DNA of 39,492 nucleotides, taken from the NCBI GenBank assembly GCA_934623575.1, contig CAKTVL010000017.1, positions 1 to 39,492 of the forward strand, in the 5' to 3' direction. Source of the stretch: an uncultured Oscillospiraceae bacterium (GTDB taxonomy: Bacteria > Bacillota > Clostridia > Oscillospirales > Oscillospiraceae). The stretch's first letter is position 1. Each line of letters begins with the position of its first letter. The position numbers and the translations under genes are program-made. The notes under the pieces are model-generated. The model was not told the DNA's origin, made no database searches, and worked only from the letters and a program-made list of their open reading frames with translations. Of the stretch, positions 25,901-31,915 are shown in pieces.

Positions 25901-26741
25901 TGAGGGTCTTTCCTTCCAGCCCGCTGGGGGCATTGTACGGCTCAGCAGAGGCCGCGGAATAGCAGCCTACAGCGGTAATATCATTATTGCAGCTGCCGAT
26001 CAGGCCGCCCATGGCGCCGTCACTATCGTAGTATTCTATGTCCGCGTAGTTGTAGCAATAGCTGATTTGAATGACGTTGTCGCTGTATCCGGCAATACCG
26101 CCGACGCCCATGCAGCATGTGCTGCTTCCAACAGAGATGGCTCCCCAGTTGGTGCACTGCTCAAAGGTGACGTCAGCGTACATCATGCCTACAATGCCGC
26201 CCGCGCCGTTGCCGTTTAAGCCGGTGTCCTCGTCCACGGTGATGGCGATAGCGTTTTTGCAGTTCGTAAAGCCGGAATCCGAGCCTACACACGCCGCAAT
26301 GCCGCCCACAACGGGATAACTCTGGCAATCTGCGGTCACCCGGATGCTGCCGTCGGTTTTGAGGTTCCGGATAGCGGCATTCTCCAGATAGCCGAACAGA
26401 CCGATGTACTCATATTCATAGCTGCCGTTCGCTGTGACGTCCAGCGTGACCGTAAAATACTTTCCATCAAAGGTACCGCTGTAGGATGCACCATTCACTC
26501 CGATGGGCACCCAGTCCTCGCCGGTGAGATCGATGTTCGCCGTCAGCTCGGCGCAGATACCGGATTCACCCCCGTTGACCAGCTCGGCAAAGGCCATCAG
26601 GTCAGCCGCGTCGGCGATCTGGTAGGGGCTGTCCGCGCGGCCGTCGCCCGCCAGTTCGCCGCCTGCCGCCAGCACCGCCGTGGGCAGAAGGCTCCATACC
26701 ATGACCACTGCCAGCAGCAGCGCCACCACTCGTTTCTTCAT
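19920..26741 (-). CDS. Giant GLUG-repeat / helical-repeat surface protein
   Basis: A 2273-aa exported protein with signal peptide MKKRVVALLLAVVMVWSLLP ending near residue 25 and a C-terminal membrane anchor (about 2237-2260) with a basic tail. No LPXTG-type sortase motif precedes the anchor. Three beta-helical blocks with GLUG-type repeats lie at about 30-350, 600-1000 and 1380-1700. Each has a YxGTFDGQGH-like opening and many GGIVG turns. They alternate with predicted helical blocks at about 374-570, 1014-1304 and 1720-2204. The last block has at least four copies of AYxALTxxQKxLV, a FIVAR-like pattern. AAGGAG lies 8 nt before the ATG. It heads the five-gene operon. Adhesion to mucus or glycans is a reasonable guess for the family but is not shown by the sequence. 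Confidence 0.9.
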   Translation of the reverse strand: MKKRVVALLLAVVMVWSLLPTAVLAAGGELAGDGRADSPYQIADAADLMAFAELVNGGESGICAELTANIDLTGEDWVPIGVNGASYSGTFDGKYFTVTLDVTANGSYEYEYIGLFGYLENAAIRNLKTDGSIRVTADCQSYPVVGGIAACVGSDSGFTNCKNAIAITVDEDTGLNGNGAGGIVGMMYADVTFEQCTNWGAISVGSSTCCMGVGGIAGYSDNVIQISYCYNYADIEYYDSDGAMGGLIGSCNNDITAVGCYSAASAEPYNAPSGLEGKTLSGSTFGHLFGNTSSYELERMLIYCDQFGANNNISDEDFDEAQISKSNYMTPQEMVEYLNGDDGAIYTADSDIAGGWPVLAWELKTPTVVTNPEEAAYYKADSKFSAAKAAAQNKLKDGFEKYKYNQAQYSDTGWTSLESIYEKAMADLRSASLKRLSELEGMTAEEITAYAQAEIDKLMPIAQTALAEMKAVPTKAQETQFVKEKENAIRDLEDAYTNELKKLNDLRGEAAAVWHGINGEVLTQLAEKSAALGDALDAGKAKLEACTNKVALDAALSRSQAALSAVLQGFTVSVDSGVTDKWDGSSKAQPSGSGTAASPYKIGTAAQLAWFADAVNGGSRSACAVLTADIDLNGQAWTPIANGGINNGYTGTFDGQGHIIHGICVTTGVSSRPQGLFGIIARTGTVRNVKAAGRVLVRQSSGAGLIAGENNGVLYNCEASAFLKNSYNAGSTGSSVGNIGGIAGHMASGYIENCRAYGLFLANPESYDEGYLVNSSMLCQIGGIVGGMGAAQEKDGCLVRYCENDLQIDCYTFTYGNSSPCGYAIGGIVGGSGIGKVRECVNRAAVTGGYDVGGIVGSATPGEGASFSAAYVENRGTVRSGSSTAGGSGAGGILGKAGSEKTTGGSTQYVGDVSLTHAYNSGAVSAAASGTTNGIAGGIIGVWLSGAVTHARSSSDTSLWGIAKMATTGSSDTAKVASYDSPVRADNSTAQKLSATQALVGRLIRFDAKRDSSYAVYGDQSAAYNAVIMDYVRRIEEAADSAVDALLTEADAALSAVPTQLQADKAALLADMRAYAAANIYDTDEQSAMDALLETAAQAIDSAATVAAVADLHQVYMGTEHIDGKLAEIKTYPAKAADELYNKYIYDRNYAPEDMAKALRAYEGWKLKLFSAPDLDGVEAVYADARKAMDALTRDFTTGDAAPDMDTAASAALSLARQEVLDSLAMLEQDYIDALTAIAGDMDALSDEWKARLTAVLDSGKASLHAAATPALEGIDDYGVLEDKLATGKQALSDIFADVSARLTALAASAANESAWNGTTVEPKKDASGVYQIGTAEELAWLAVEINSSPNNSQNYSAVLTADIDLGYRPWTPIGCYVDWQNNHPYRGVFDGQGHTVSGLYVTALSNGYAGLFGYTSGNTTIKNLTVEGEIRLEDVSTTAKHIGGIVGEANAKLESCVSRVRISAAGFGTRDTCAVGGIAGKLSGAMTDCRFEGSIDITCKSGGAYISGGVGGLAGNAAGGTLTRCVNTGAVTVDKGTGVGGIAGITSREVTFTQCANTGHISNDTTAVIGGADKPKGGTGGILGLTDTTYHKVVIDGCYNTGTVSGSYIVGGILGGEGSSGNENLTVQNCYNAGTLDAGTRTVRIGALAGYPIEGRYCEGLYVRSGSARAANGWISDQGDSIAVVEELTAAGMAEIKELVDSIAELNGGYPLFSWQLTETASRQAVTAYLRSYYENNVKASATADQQKTLEASLAKACEAIEDAADAQDIINVYAKMMAEMDTDALVEAAKNAALETLEAMAKEAEKKYPGIKKQLEGLLTTFKKAIESCGTGAEVQECVDAFAAGVVDALIDDAQGAKLKELQAKLDTIQEAYKALDENRQALVVKYGKLAAMQTLLKQYSENLDLLKSWYEADAKQYDYVSRAVKALYDGAAAKLGECTDKSGMDAVMNGYAADVVQTLVEDIAYKSGRTSAATVKGMETRIRNARKAYNGLTAEQKKLLPQEKLTALQGAEALLSAYNSGISSLDARLTADKKAYPDLTESLDKLAARARSAMGSSVDSSGISDALDRYAAGVAEALIDDIGYVPEVMTETEAAALRQKLSRAQKAYDALTAAQKKLVKGAATLENAAARMAAYDKNYRAAQEVVKLIEAIGTVTKDSYDAIKRATDAYNALSAVQKALVPQWAVEQLQAAADKYKELTAADDTDASEEPDAEEQPLDDLRTDEAAKPDHAFDWAIVWMAAGILAAAGIILLLWKWFSATKQARRRDDE

Positions 26742-26769
26742 ACTCTCGTCTCCTTCTTCCTGCCGCCAT

Positions 26770-26800
26770 CTGCTGACAAGGGAAGATCCTTGTCAGGCAG
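26770..26800 (-). promoter_or_regulatory. Leader hairpin just upstream of the giant surface gene
   Basis: CTGACAAGG (26773-26781) pairs with CCTTGTCAG (26788-26796), extended by CTG/CAG. A second inverted repeat, AACGAC/GTCGTT (26821-26836), lies upstream. No convincing sigma-A promoter is visible between 26742 and 26843, so the operon's start site may depend on an activator or an alternative sigma factor. Confidence 0.4.
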
Positions 26801-26843
26801 TCCCGGCAAACACTAAAATAAACGACTGCTGTCGTTGACACAC

Positions 26844-26885
26844 AAAAAAAGAGGAGCCGGGAGAGGCCAAAGACCTCTCCCGGCT
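26844..26885 (-). terminator. Terminator T3 downstream of the structured RNA
   Basis: A perfect 12-bp stem, AGCCGGGAGAGG / CCTCTCCCGGCT (26855-26866 / 26874-26885), with a seven-base loop. On the minus strand it is followed by TCCTC and seven T. It is the third and strongest terminator-like hairpin between the structured RNA and the surface operon. Confidence 0.85.
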
Positions 26886-26920
26886 TTATGGAAAGCTGAC
26901 GGCTGCGCCGCCACGGCTTG

Positions 26921-26955
26921 ACAAAACAAAACGCCCGCCCCCGAAGGGACAGGCG
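26921..26955 (-). terminator. Terminator-like hairpin T2
   Basis: An imperfect stem (CGCC/GGCG plus CCC/GGG separated by a small internal loop), followed on the minus strand by TTTTGTTTTG. It is weaker than its two neighbours. Confidence 0.5.
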
Positions 26956-26966
26956 GTACGCTTTCC

Positions 26967-27295
26967 GAAAAAACGCTGCTTTTTTGGACAAAAGCAGCGT
27001 GACCGATCTTTCTGCACACGGAGAGAACGCCCGCTACACTCAGTTCTACTTCGTGCAATTCTCCTGCCCTGACGCCGCGGGACCTCCGTCCCTCGTACAT
27101 GACCTACCTTCTCGGGACTACCGTCCCAATGGATGCTTTCGCCGCGGCGCGCGCCGCTTTGGTCACTTCCTTGCGTCCACAGTGCCGTTCGCAGAGGGTG
27201 TCACCCAATTCCTTTTGAACTGCCGCCTGACCGAAAAACGGTCTTTACGGCGACAGCCACACGACATCACAGAACCCAATATATTCAATTACACT
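26967..27295 (-). ncRNA. Candidate structured non-coding RNA, about 330 nt, family not recognised
   Basis: A stretch without a plausible gene, bounded by a near-consensus promoter and an intrinsic terminator. Visible helices on the RNA strand are: CUGUCGCC / GGCGGCAG (27249-27256 / 27220-27227), enclosing GACCG/CGGUC; a GC hairpin around GCGGCGCGCGCCGC; and two almost identical hairpins GGGAC-tetraloop-GUCCC at 27114-27127 and 27079-27092. The 3' part contains GGAGAA/UUCUCUCC, and UUCUG near the 5' end can pair with CAGAA near the 3' end. It ends with terminator T1. I cannot match it to tmRNA, RNase P RNA, SRP RNA or a T-box. Large clostridial RNAs such as raiA remain possible. It may be an independent RNA or the far 5' leader of the surface operon. 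Confidence 0.65.
26968..27000 (-). terminator. Intrinsic terminator T1 of the structured RNA
   Basis: ACGCTGCTTTT / AAAAGCAGCGT (26973-26983 / 26990-27000), an 11-bp stem with a six-base loop, followed on the minus strand by six T and CGG. A clear Rho-independent terminator. Confidence 0.88.
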
Positions 27296-27301
27296 AACCG
27301 G

Positions 27302-27330
27302 AGTATATACCAGCTTCCAGCATTTGTCAA
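27302..27330 (-). promoter_or_regulatory. Strong promoter of the structured RNA
   Basis: TTGACA (27325-27330) and TATACT (27302-27307) are separated by 17 bp. Transcription should start near A27295. No ribosome-binding site or reading frame follows. Confidence 0.85.
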
Positions 27331-27371
27331 TATAGCGCAGGGCCCGGACTGAAATTATCCCGAAAACGGGG

Positions 27372-27404
27372 GACCGCCCGCGCCGGGAAGCGGCGCGGGC
27401 GGTC
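27372..27404 (-). terminator. Hairpin after the class II aldolase gene
   Basis: A perfect 13-bp stem, GACCGCCCGCGCC / GGCGCGGGCGGTC, with a seven-base loop, followed on the minus strand by CCCCCGTTTTCGGG. The T tract is short, so termination may be partial. Confidence 0.7.
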
Positions 27405-27467
27405 TTCAGGTAAGGGGGAAAGCGGGGCGGATGAAAGGAGGTAACCGCCAGCCGCACAGGAAGCTGC

Positions 27468-28301
27468 TTATTTGCGCAGGAACAGGTCGATCTTGGACTT
27501 GGCCCGGGCCTTGACGCTGGCCTTGCCGGCCTTGACCATCTCGTAGTAGTCGCCGTTGGCGGAGCCGCTGAGCAGACCTTCCACATAGGCCATGCGGATC
27601 TCGGTGGCCACGTTGATCTTGCGGATGCCGATCTGGATGGCGGTCTGGATCATGTCGTCGGGGATGCCGGAGCCGCCGTGGAGCACCAGAGGCACGTCCG
27701 TAACGTCGCGGACCTCCTGCAGACGCTGGAAGTCCAGGTTGGGGCGGCCCTTGTACAGGCCGTGGGCATTGCCGATGCCCACCGCCAGGGCGTCCACCTT
27801 GACGGCGGCGGTGAAGTCGATGACGTCCTGCACGCGGACTAAGAAGGGCTTGGAATCGTCGTGGGCGATGTTGTCCTCAGCGCCCAGAATGGCGCCCAGC
27901 TCCGCCTCCACCGAGGCGCCGGCGGCGTTGGCGATGCGCACCACCTCCTGGGTCACAGCGATGTTGTCCTGGAAGGACAGCTTGGAGCCGTCGATCATAA
28001 CGGAGGTAAAGCCGGCGCACAGGGCCTTGACCACCTGCTCCACGCTCTGGCCGTGGTCCAGATGGAGCACCACGGGGGTCTTCATATCCTTGGCCAGCGT
28101 CCGCACCACGGAGGCCAGGCTCTCCAGCTTGCCGTCCTTGATGGCGGCCTGGCCTACGGCGATGATGGCGGGGCAGTGCTCCTCCTCCACGGTCTCCAGA
28201 ATGGCCTGGGTGATCTCCATGGTGTCGATGTTGAACGCCGGGATGGCGATCTTGTGCTCCTCGGCGTAGGGCAGGATCTCGCGCATAGTAACAAGAGACA
28301 T
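27468..28301 (-). CDS. Class II (zinc) ketose-bisphosphate aldolase family protein
   Basis: A 277-aa TIM-barrel aldolase of the FbaA/GatY/KbaY family. Reversible aldol cleavage in this family usually yields dihydroxyacetone phosphate and an aldehyde. The catalytic Asp and a zinc ligand are in LHLDHGQS (D82, H83). Further zinc ligands are H180 (GNAHGLYKG) and H208 (VLHGGSGIPDD). E134 and the phosphate-binding KINVATE (N230) are also present. All active-site parts look intact. It follows the pfkB gene by 34 nt in one unit and lies opposite a DUF1537 acid-sugar kinase. The true substrate is therefore probably a phosphorylated sugar or sugar acid from this locus and not necessarily fructose 1,6-bisphosphate. 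AAAGGA precedes the ATG. Confidence 0.9.
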   Translation of the reverse strand: MSLVTMREILPYAEEHKIAIPAFNIDTMEITQAILETVEEEHCPAIIAVGQAAIKDGKLESLASVVRTLAKDMKTPVVLHLDHGQSVEQVVKALCAGFTSVMIDGSKLSFQDNIAVTQEVVRIANAAGASVEAELGAILGAEDNIAHDDSKPFLVRVQDVIDFTAAVKVDALAVGIGNAHGLYKGRPNLDFQRLQEVRDVTDVPLVLHGGSGIPDDMIQTAIQIGIRKINVATEIRMAYVEGLLSGSANGDYYEMVKAGKASVKARAKSKIDLFLRK

Positions 28302-28335
28302 AGTTGATTACATCCTTTCTTGTCTTGTGATCGGT

Positions 28336-29259
28336 TTATAGGGTCTCGACGGTGATAACGCCGCTGCGGAGGATCTCCTCCACCCGCTTGGCATCGGGCA
28401 CAGCGGTGTGGCCGCCCAGGGACTCGCAGGTCAGGCTGGCGAACACGTTGGAGAACTTCACCGCCTCCGGCAGGGACATCCCGCGGCCCAGGCAGTAGAG
28501 GATAGCGCCGTGGAAGTTGTCACCGGCGCCGGTGGTGTCCAGCACGCGGACGGTGGGGGCGGAGACGTGGTACATGGTCTGCCCGTCAAAGGCATAGGTG
28601 CCGCGCTCCGCGGCGGTGACGCAGGCGATCTTGGCGCCGTGGGCCACATAGTAGCGGCAGGCGTCCGCCTCGCTCATGTGCAGCGTGCGCTCCACCGTCT
28701 TGTTGTCGGGGATGAAGATGTCCGTGTAGGGCAGCAGCATGTCCGTGTTCTCCCGGGACAGGTTGCCGGAGTCGATGGACACGGTGGCGTTGGTGTGCTC
28801 CTTGCAGTAGCGGCAAATGTCCAGCATCAGCTCCGGCCGCATGACGCCCAGGTGGACGTAGCGGGTGTGGTGGAACACCTCCTTGTCGATCATGTCGAAG
28901 TGCAGCCGGTCGATGCAGCCGCCGTAGCAGCTGAGGCAGCGCTTGCCGTTGCCCTCCACCTGCACCAGGCTGGTAGAGGACGCCTGACCGGGGAAGGTGA
29001 ACAGCTTGGCGTAGGCGAAGTCCTGCCGGGACAGGAAGTCCTCAACAAAGCGGCTGGTGTCGTCGTCGCCCAGGGCGGTGATGACGCCAGTGACGCCGTG
29101 AAGGCTCTGGTGGGCGGCGCCGGCGATGGCCGACACGCCGCCGCAGGTGATCTCCAGCTGGCTGGCGGCGATCCGCTGGTCGCTGGCGGGAGGGGCTTCC
29201 ACCAGCATTAAAATATCCTTTGTGCTGGAGCCGATAAACAGGCAGTCCAACTCTTTCAT
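28336..29259 (-). CDS. PfkB-family carbohydrate kinase (canonical)
   Basis: A 307-aa ribokinase-like sugar kinase. The N-terminal motif GGVSAIAGAAHQSL corresponds to the PfkB sugar-binding signature. The C-terminal signature VLDTTGAGDNFHGAIL is complete, with catalytic base D247 and the GAG anion hole. I chose the ATG at 29257-29259 (MKELDCLFIGSSTKD), with AGGAGG 8 nt upstream; a longer reading adds 33 residues from the leader. It is transcribed with the aldolase gene from a near-consensus promoter divergent from lacI. It may phosphorylate a pathway intermediate to give the aldolase substrate. The specific sugar cannot be read from sequence. Confidence 0.9.
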   Translation of the reverse strand: MKELDCLFIGSSTKDILMLVEAPPASDQRIAASQLEITCGGVSAIAGAAHQSLHGVTGVITALGDDDTSRFVEDFLSRQDFAYAKLFTFPGQASSTSLVQVEGNGKRCLSCYGGCIDRLHFDMIDKEVFHHTRYVHLGVMRPELMLDICRYCKEHTNATVSIDSGNLSRENTDMLLPYTDIFIPDNKTVERTLHMSEADACRYYVAHGAKIACVTAAERGTYAFDGQTMYHVSAPTVRVLDTTGAGDNFHGAILYCLGRGMSLPEAVKFSNVFASLTCESLGGHTAVPDAKRVEEILRSGVITVETL

Positions 29260-29346
29260 AAAACAACCCTCCTGTGTGTTTTTCGGGTGGCATATCCGGC
29301 TGTCAACTGCTGCCGAAGGGAGGTAATATTCGGAACTTACAGCGCA

Positions 29347-29375
29347 AGTATATGCCATTTGAGCCTATATGTCAA
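29347..29375 (-). promoter_or_regulatory. Promoter of the pfkB-aldolase unit
   Basis: TTGACA (29370-29375) and TATACT (29347-29352) are 17 bp apart. It diverges from the lacI promoter about 90 bp away, with an AT-rich palindrome between the two. Confidence 0.85.
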
Positions 29376-29421
29376 CTGATTTTGCTAACTTTTTCATGCT
29401 TGAAAATTTTTTATCATTTTC

Positions 29422-29435
29422 ATGTAAATTTACAT
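29422..29435. promoter_or_regulatory. Palindromic candidate operator in the divergent promoter region
   Basis: A perfect 14-bp palindrome, ATGTAAATTTACAT, lies between the -35 boxes of the two divergent promoters and is followed by a further ACATTTT half site. Size and symmetry fit a LacI-family site, although the central CG common in such operators is missing. Confidence 0.55.
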
Positions 29436-29466
29436 TTTACATTTTGAAAATAGCGGGTGATTTCGA

Positions 29467-29494
29467 TTGACAAACACCTTGCAATGTGTATAAT
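29467..29494 (+). promoter_or_regulatory. Promoter of the lacI-pfkB2-cupin-DUF1537 unit
   Basis: TTGACA (29467-29472) and TATAAT (29489-29494) with 16-bp spacing. Both boxes are perfect consensus. The leader to the lacI start is about 48 nt. Confidence 0.88.
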
Positions 29495-29548
29495 GAAACC
29501 AATGAGATATAGTGCGTGTGCCTGCATGCCAGAGGGGAGGAATATCGC

Positions 29549-30529
29549 TTGTCCACGATGAAAGACGTTGCACGGGCCGCCGGTGTCAGTATCGCCACGG
29601 TGTCCCGTGTGCTGACCGGCACGGCCGCCGTAACGGACAGCACGCAGAAGAAGGTGCTGGCCGCCATGGAGGAGCTGCAGTACCGCACGGCATCGCCCAC
29701 CAGGTCCGTCAGCCGGAAGGAGAACCAGCTCACCGCGGTGTGCATGGAGAACCTGACCTCCCCCTACTATGTGGACCTGCTGCGCGGCGTGGAGGATGTG
29801 CTGAGCATCAACGACCTCTCGCCGCTGCTGTTCAACCTGGACAACGACGAGCGTGCCTTTCCCGAGCTGATACAGACGCTGCTGTCCTTCCGGGTCACCG
29901 GCGTGCTGTTCATCGGCTGCGGGGACATCCTCTCCCGGGTGGACCTGGGGCAGTTCCCCGGCCTGCCCGCCGTGGTGCTGACCGAGACGGCGCCTGCCGC
30001 GCCGCTGCCCTTCCCGGTGGTGGCCTGCGACGCGGTCAGCTCCGGGACGCTGGCCGCCGACGTGCTGCTGCCCCGGGACCGGCGGGTGCTGTATATCCCC
30101 TCCGCCACCTGCACCGCGCCGGAGCAGGACCCCGTGCTGCTGTCCTTCCGCCAGACGGTGGAGGAGCGCGGCGGCGAGGTGGTCTGCCTGCCTGCCGAGC
30201 TGCGGCAGCTGCGGGAGCACTTCGGCGAGCTGCTCCGGGGTGACTGCCCCAAGGCGGCCTTCGTGCGGGACAACGAGACGGCGGTGGAGCTGCTCCACCT
30301 GCTGCACCGGGCGGGGCTGCAGGTACCGGAGGACATGTCGGTGCTCTGCCTGCAGAACACCGAACTGGCCCGGGTGACCGACCCGGCCCTGTCCGTGCTG
30401 GCCCCCACAGGCTATCAGGTGGGCATGGTGGGCGCCCGGTGCCTGACGGACTACATGGAGCGCGGCGACGCGCTGGAGCCGGTGCTGTCCGTGGCGCCCA
30501 AGCTGGTGAAAAGAGGTTCCGTGCAATGA
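29549..30529 (+). CDS. LacI-family transcriptional regulator
   Basis: A 326-aa regulator. The N-terminal helix-turn-helix is typical of the family (MKDVARAAGVSIATVSRVL), followed by a hinge and a periplasmic-binding-protein-like sensor domain. I chose the TTG at 29549-29551 because GGGGAGG lies 8 nt before it; the ATG 9 nt further on is too far from that site. It is the first gene of its unit and its stop overlaps the start of the next gene (ATGA), so it controls and is co-made with the catabolic genes. The palindrome at 29422-29435 is the likely target. The effector is unknown, presumably a sugar acid or its phosphate. Confidence 0.92.
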   Translation: MSTMKDVARAAGVSIATVSRVLTGTAAVTDSTQKKVLAAMEELQYRTASPTRSVSRKENQLTAVCMENLTSPYYVDLLRGVEDVLSINDLSPLLFNLDNDERAFPELIQTLLSFRVTGVLFIGCGDILSRVDLGQFPGLPAVVLTETAPAAPLPFPVVACDAVSSGTLAADVLLPRDRRVLYIPSATCTAPEQDPVLLSFRQTVEERGGEVVCLPAELRQLREHFGELLRGDCPKAAFVRDNETAVELLHLLHRAGLQVPEDMSVLCLQNTELARVTDPALSVLAPTGYQVGMVGARCLTDYMERGDALEPVLSVAPKLVKRGSVQ

Positions 30530-31446
30530 AGAACTGTGACATCCTGGTGATCGCCAATCTGAATATGGACCTGATCTTCGAGCAGAAGAACTCACAGCAG
30601 ACCAGCCGCAAGCGGTATGCCGAGTCCTTCACCCTGTCCCCCGGCGGCAACGGCTACAACGAGGCGGTGGCCGCCGCCCGCATGGGCGTTACGGTGTCCC
30701 TGGCGGGGATGATCGGCAACGACTCCTTCGGCGCCCAGCTGAAGGCATCCCTCAGCGAGGAGATCACCGACAGTCAGCTGGTCCGGGTGGTGCCCGGCAG
30801 CAGCGGCCTGTCCCTGATCCTGTCCTCTGCGGGGCAGGAGAACATCTACTGGGACATCGTGGGCGCCAACGCCTGTCTGGATGAGGAGTATATCCGCAGC
30901 CTGGAGGACCGCATCGCCCGGGTCAAGCTGCTGGTGGTGGGCTTCGGCGTGCCCTACGACTCCGTGGTCCTGGCCATCCGCCTGGCCAAGCAGCACGGCA
31001 CCGCCGTCATGCTGGTGGCCTATCAGTCCCGCCCGCTCAGCGATGAGTTGCTGTCCATGGTGGACATCCTGGTGCTGGACTCCCGCGAGGCGCTGGCCCT
31101 GGCCGACCTGGAGGTGACCAATCTCAAGAGCGCCCGCATCGCCGCCGGACTGCTGCTGAAGCGCGGTGTGCGCCAGGCGGTGCTGCTGCACATGAAGCCC
31201 CGGTTCCTGCTGGTGGCCACCAACGGCGGCTTTACCGCGCTGGAGGCGCCCAAGGACTTTCAGATGATCGACGCCTCCGCCATGGACGACACGCTCTCCG
31301 GCGTGTTCGGCGCCTGCTATGTCAAGGGCTTTGACGTGGAGCAGGCCGCCGAGATCGCCTACGACGCCGCCAACCTGTGCGGCAGCCGGTTCGGCGCCCA
31401 TTTTTCCATCCCCACCAGCGAGGAGCTGGCCCGTCTGGTCCGCTGA
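30526..31446 (+). CDS. Atypical PfkB-family protein with degenerate anion hole
   Basis: A 306-aa ribokinase-fold protein starting MKNCDILVIANLNMDLIF at an ATG that overlaps the lacI stop by 4 nt; longer upstream readings run inside lacI and lack family character. The sugar-side motif GGNGYNEAVAAARMG is well kept. The ATP-side signature, normally DTTGAGD, reads DASAMDD. The Asp at the catalytic position is present (D255), but the GAG anion hole is AMD (252-254). The neighbouring PfkB at 28336-29259 has the normal motif. This protein may have a different phosphate donor, be a poor kinase, or bind its sugar as a sensor. It stays in frame along its whole length, so it is not simple decay. Confidence 0.88.
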   Translation: MKNCDILVIANLNMDLIFEQKNSQQTSRKRYAESFTLSPGGNGYNEAVAAARMGVTVSLAGMIGNDSFGAQLKASLSEEITDSQLVRVVPGSSGLSLILSSAGQENIYWDIVGANACLDEEYIRSLEDRIARVKLLVVGFGVPYDSVVLAIRLAKQHGTAVMLVAYQSRPLSDELLSMVDILVLDSREALALADLEVTNLKSARIAAGLLLKRGVRQAVLLHMKPRFLLVATNGGFTALEAPKDFQMIDASAMDDTLSGVFGACYVKGFDVEQAAEIAYDAANLCGSRFGAHFSIPTSEELARLVR

Positions 31447-31513
31447 GGGACCGCTTTCACGACTACGAAGGCCCTTCGCCTTTGCAATATCATCTTGTCA
31501 GGAGGACACACTC

Positions 31514-31903
31514 ATGGATTTCGTAAAGAGAGACGGCATCGCCAAAAACTGCCTGCCCGGCCGCGTGGTGCAGAACGCCGTGGGTCACAATTCCGCTGTG
31601 CTCAGCGAGAAGATGACCGTCAGCTTCTGCCACTATTCCGCCGAGAGCGGCCCCATGGAGCCGCATAACCACGCCGAGGAGTCGGTGGTGGTGCTGTCCT
31701 GCAGGGACGCGTATGTCAAGTGGGGCAGCGGCAAGGACTCCCTGGAGCACACGGTGGAGCTCCATGAGGGCGATCTGATGCACTTCCCGCCGCTGGAGTG
31801 GCATGTGTTTGGCTATAAGGACGGCGGCTATCTGGACGCGCTGTGCATCTACGGCCAGGTGACCAACATCCGCCCGGAGGAGATCCAGGCCGACAACGCC
31901 TGA
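31514..31903 (+). CDS. Small single-domain cupin
   Basis: A 129-aa cupin with one beta-barrel. Motif 1 is EPHNHAEESVVVLS (H51, H53 and an adjacent Glu as metal ligands). Motif 2 is EGDLMHFPPLEWHVF (H97). Both metal-binding motifs look complete. The ATG at 31514 has AGGAGG 8 nt upstream; an in-frame reading further upstream overlaps the previous gene and has no such site. It lies between the atypical PfkB and the DUF1537 kinase, 12 nt before the latter. Small cupins in sugar loci can be isomerases, epimerases, lyases or plain ligand binders; here an isomerase step before or after phosphorylation is possible but unproven. Confidence 0.88.
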   Translation: MDFVKRDGIAKNCLPGRVVQNAVGHNSAVLSEKMTVSFCHYSAESGPMEPHNHAEESVVVLSCRDAYVKWGSGKDSLEHTVELHEGDLMHFPPLEWHVFGYKDGGYLDALCIYGQVTNIRPEEIQADNA

Positions 31904-31915
31904 GGAGGTGGCCCC

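Noticed and set aside
20040..26219. A 2059-codon open frame on the plus strand opposite the giant surface gene
   Set aside because: It is the complement of a GC-rich, biased coding sequence. Its translation is Gly/His/Ala/Asp/Val repeats with no domain, signal or start site, whereas the minus strand has a signal peptide, GLUG repeats, an anchor and a ribosome-binding site.
26967..27295. Several GGA motifs in the structured RNA, suggesting a CsrA-sponge RNA
   Set aside because: About seven GGA in 330 nt of G-rich RNA is close to chance. Few sit clearly in apical loops, and no CsrB-like RNA is established in Firmicutes.
26967..27295. Identity as RNase P RNA, tmRNA, SRP RNA, T-box or c-di-GMP riboswitch
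   Set aside because: None of the conserved cores I know is present: the RNase P P4 core (GAGGAAAGTCC), the tRNA-like tmRNA ends, the SRP helix 8 core, the T-box AGGGTGG, or the GEMM core.
28336..29358. Longer start for the canonical pfkB gene (33 extra residues)
   Set aside because: The extension runs through the predicted transcription start and ribosome-binding site; the ATG at 29257-29259 has AGGAGG at the right distance.
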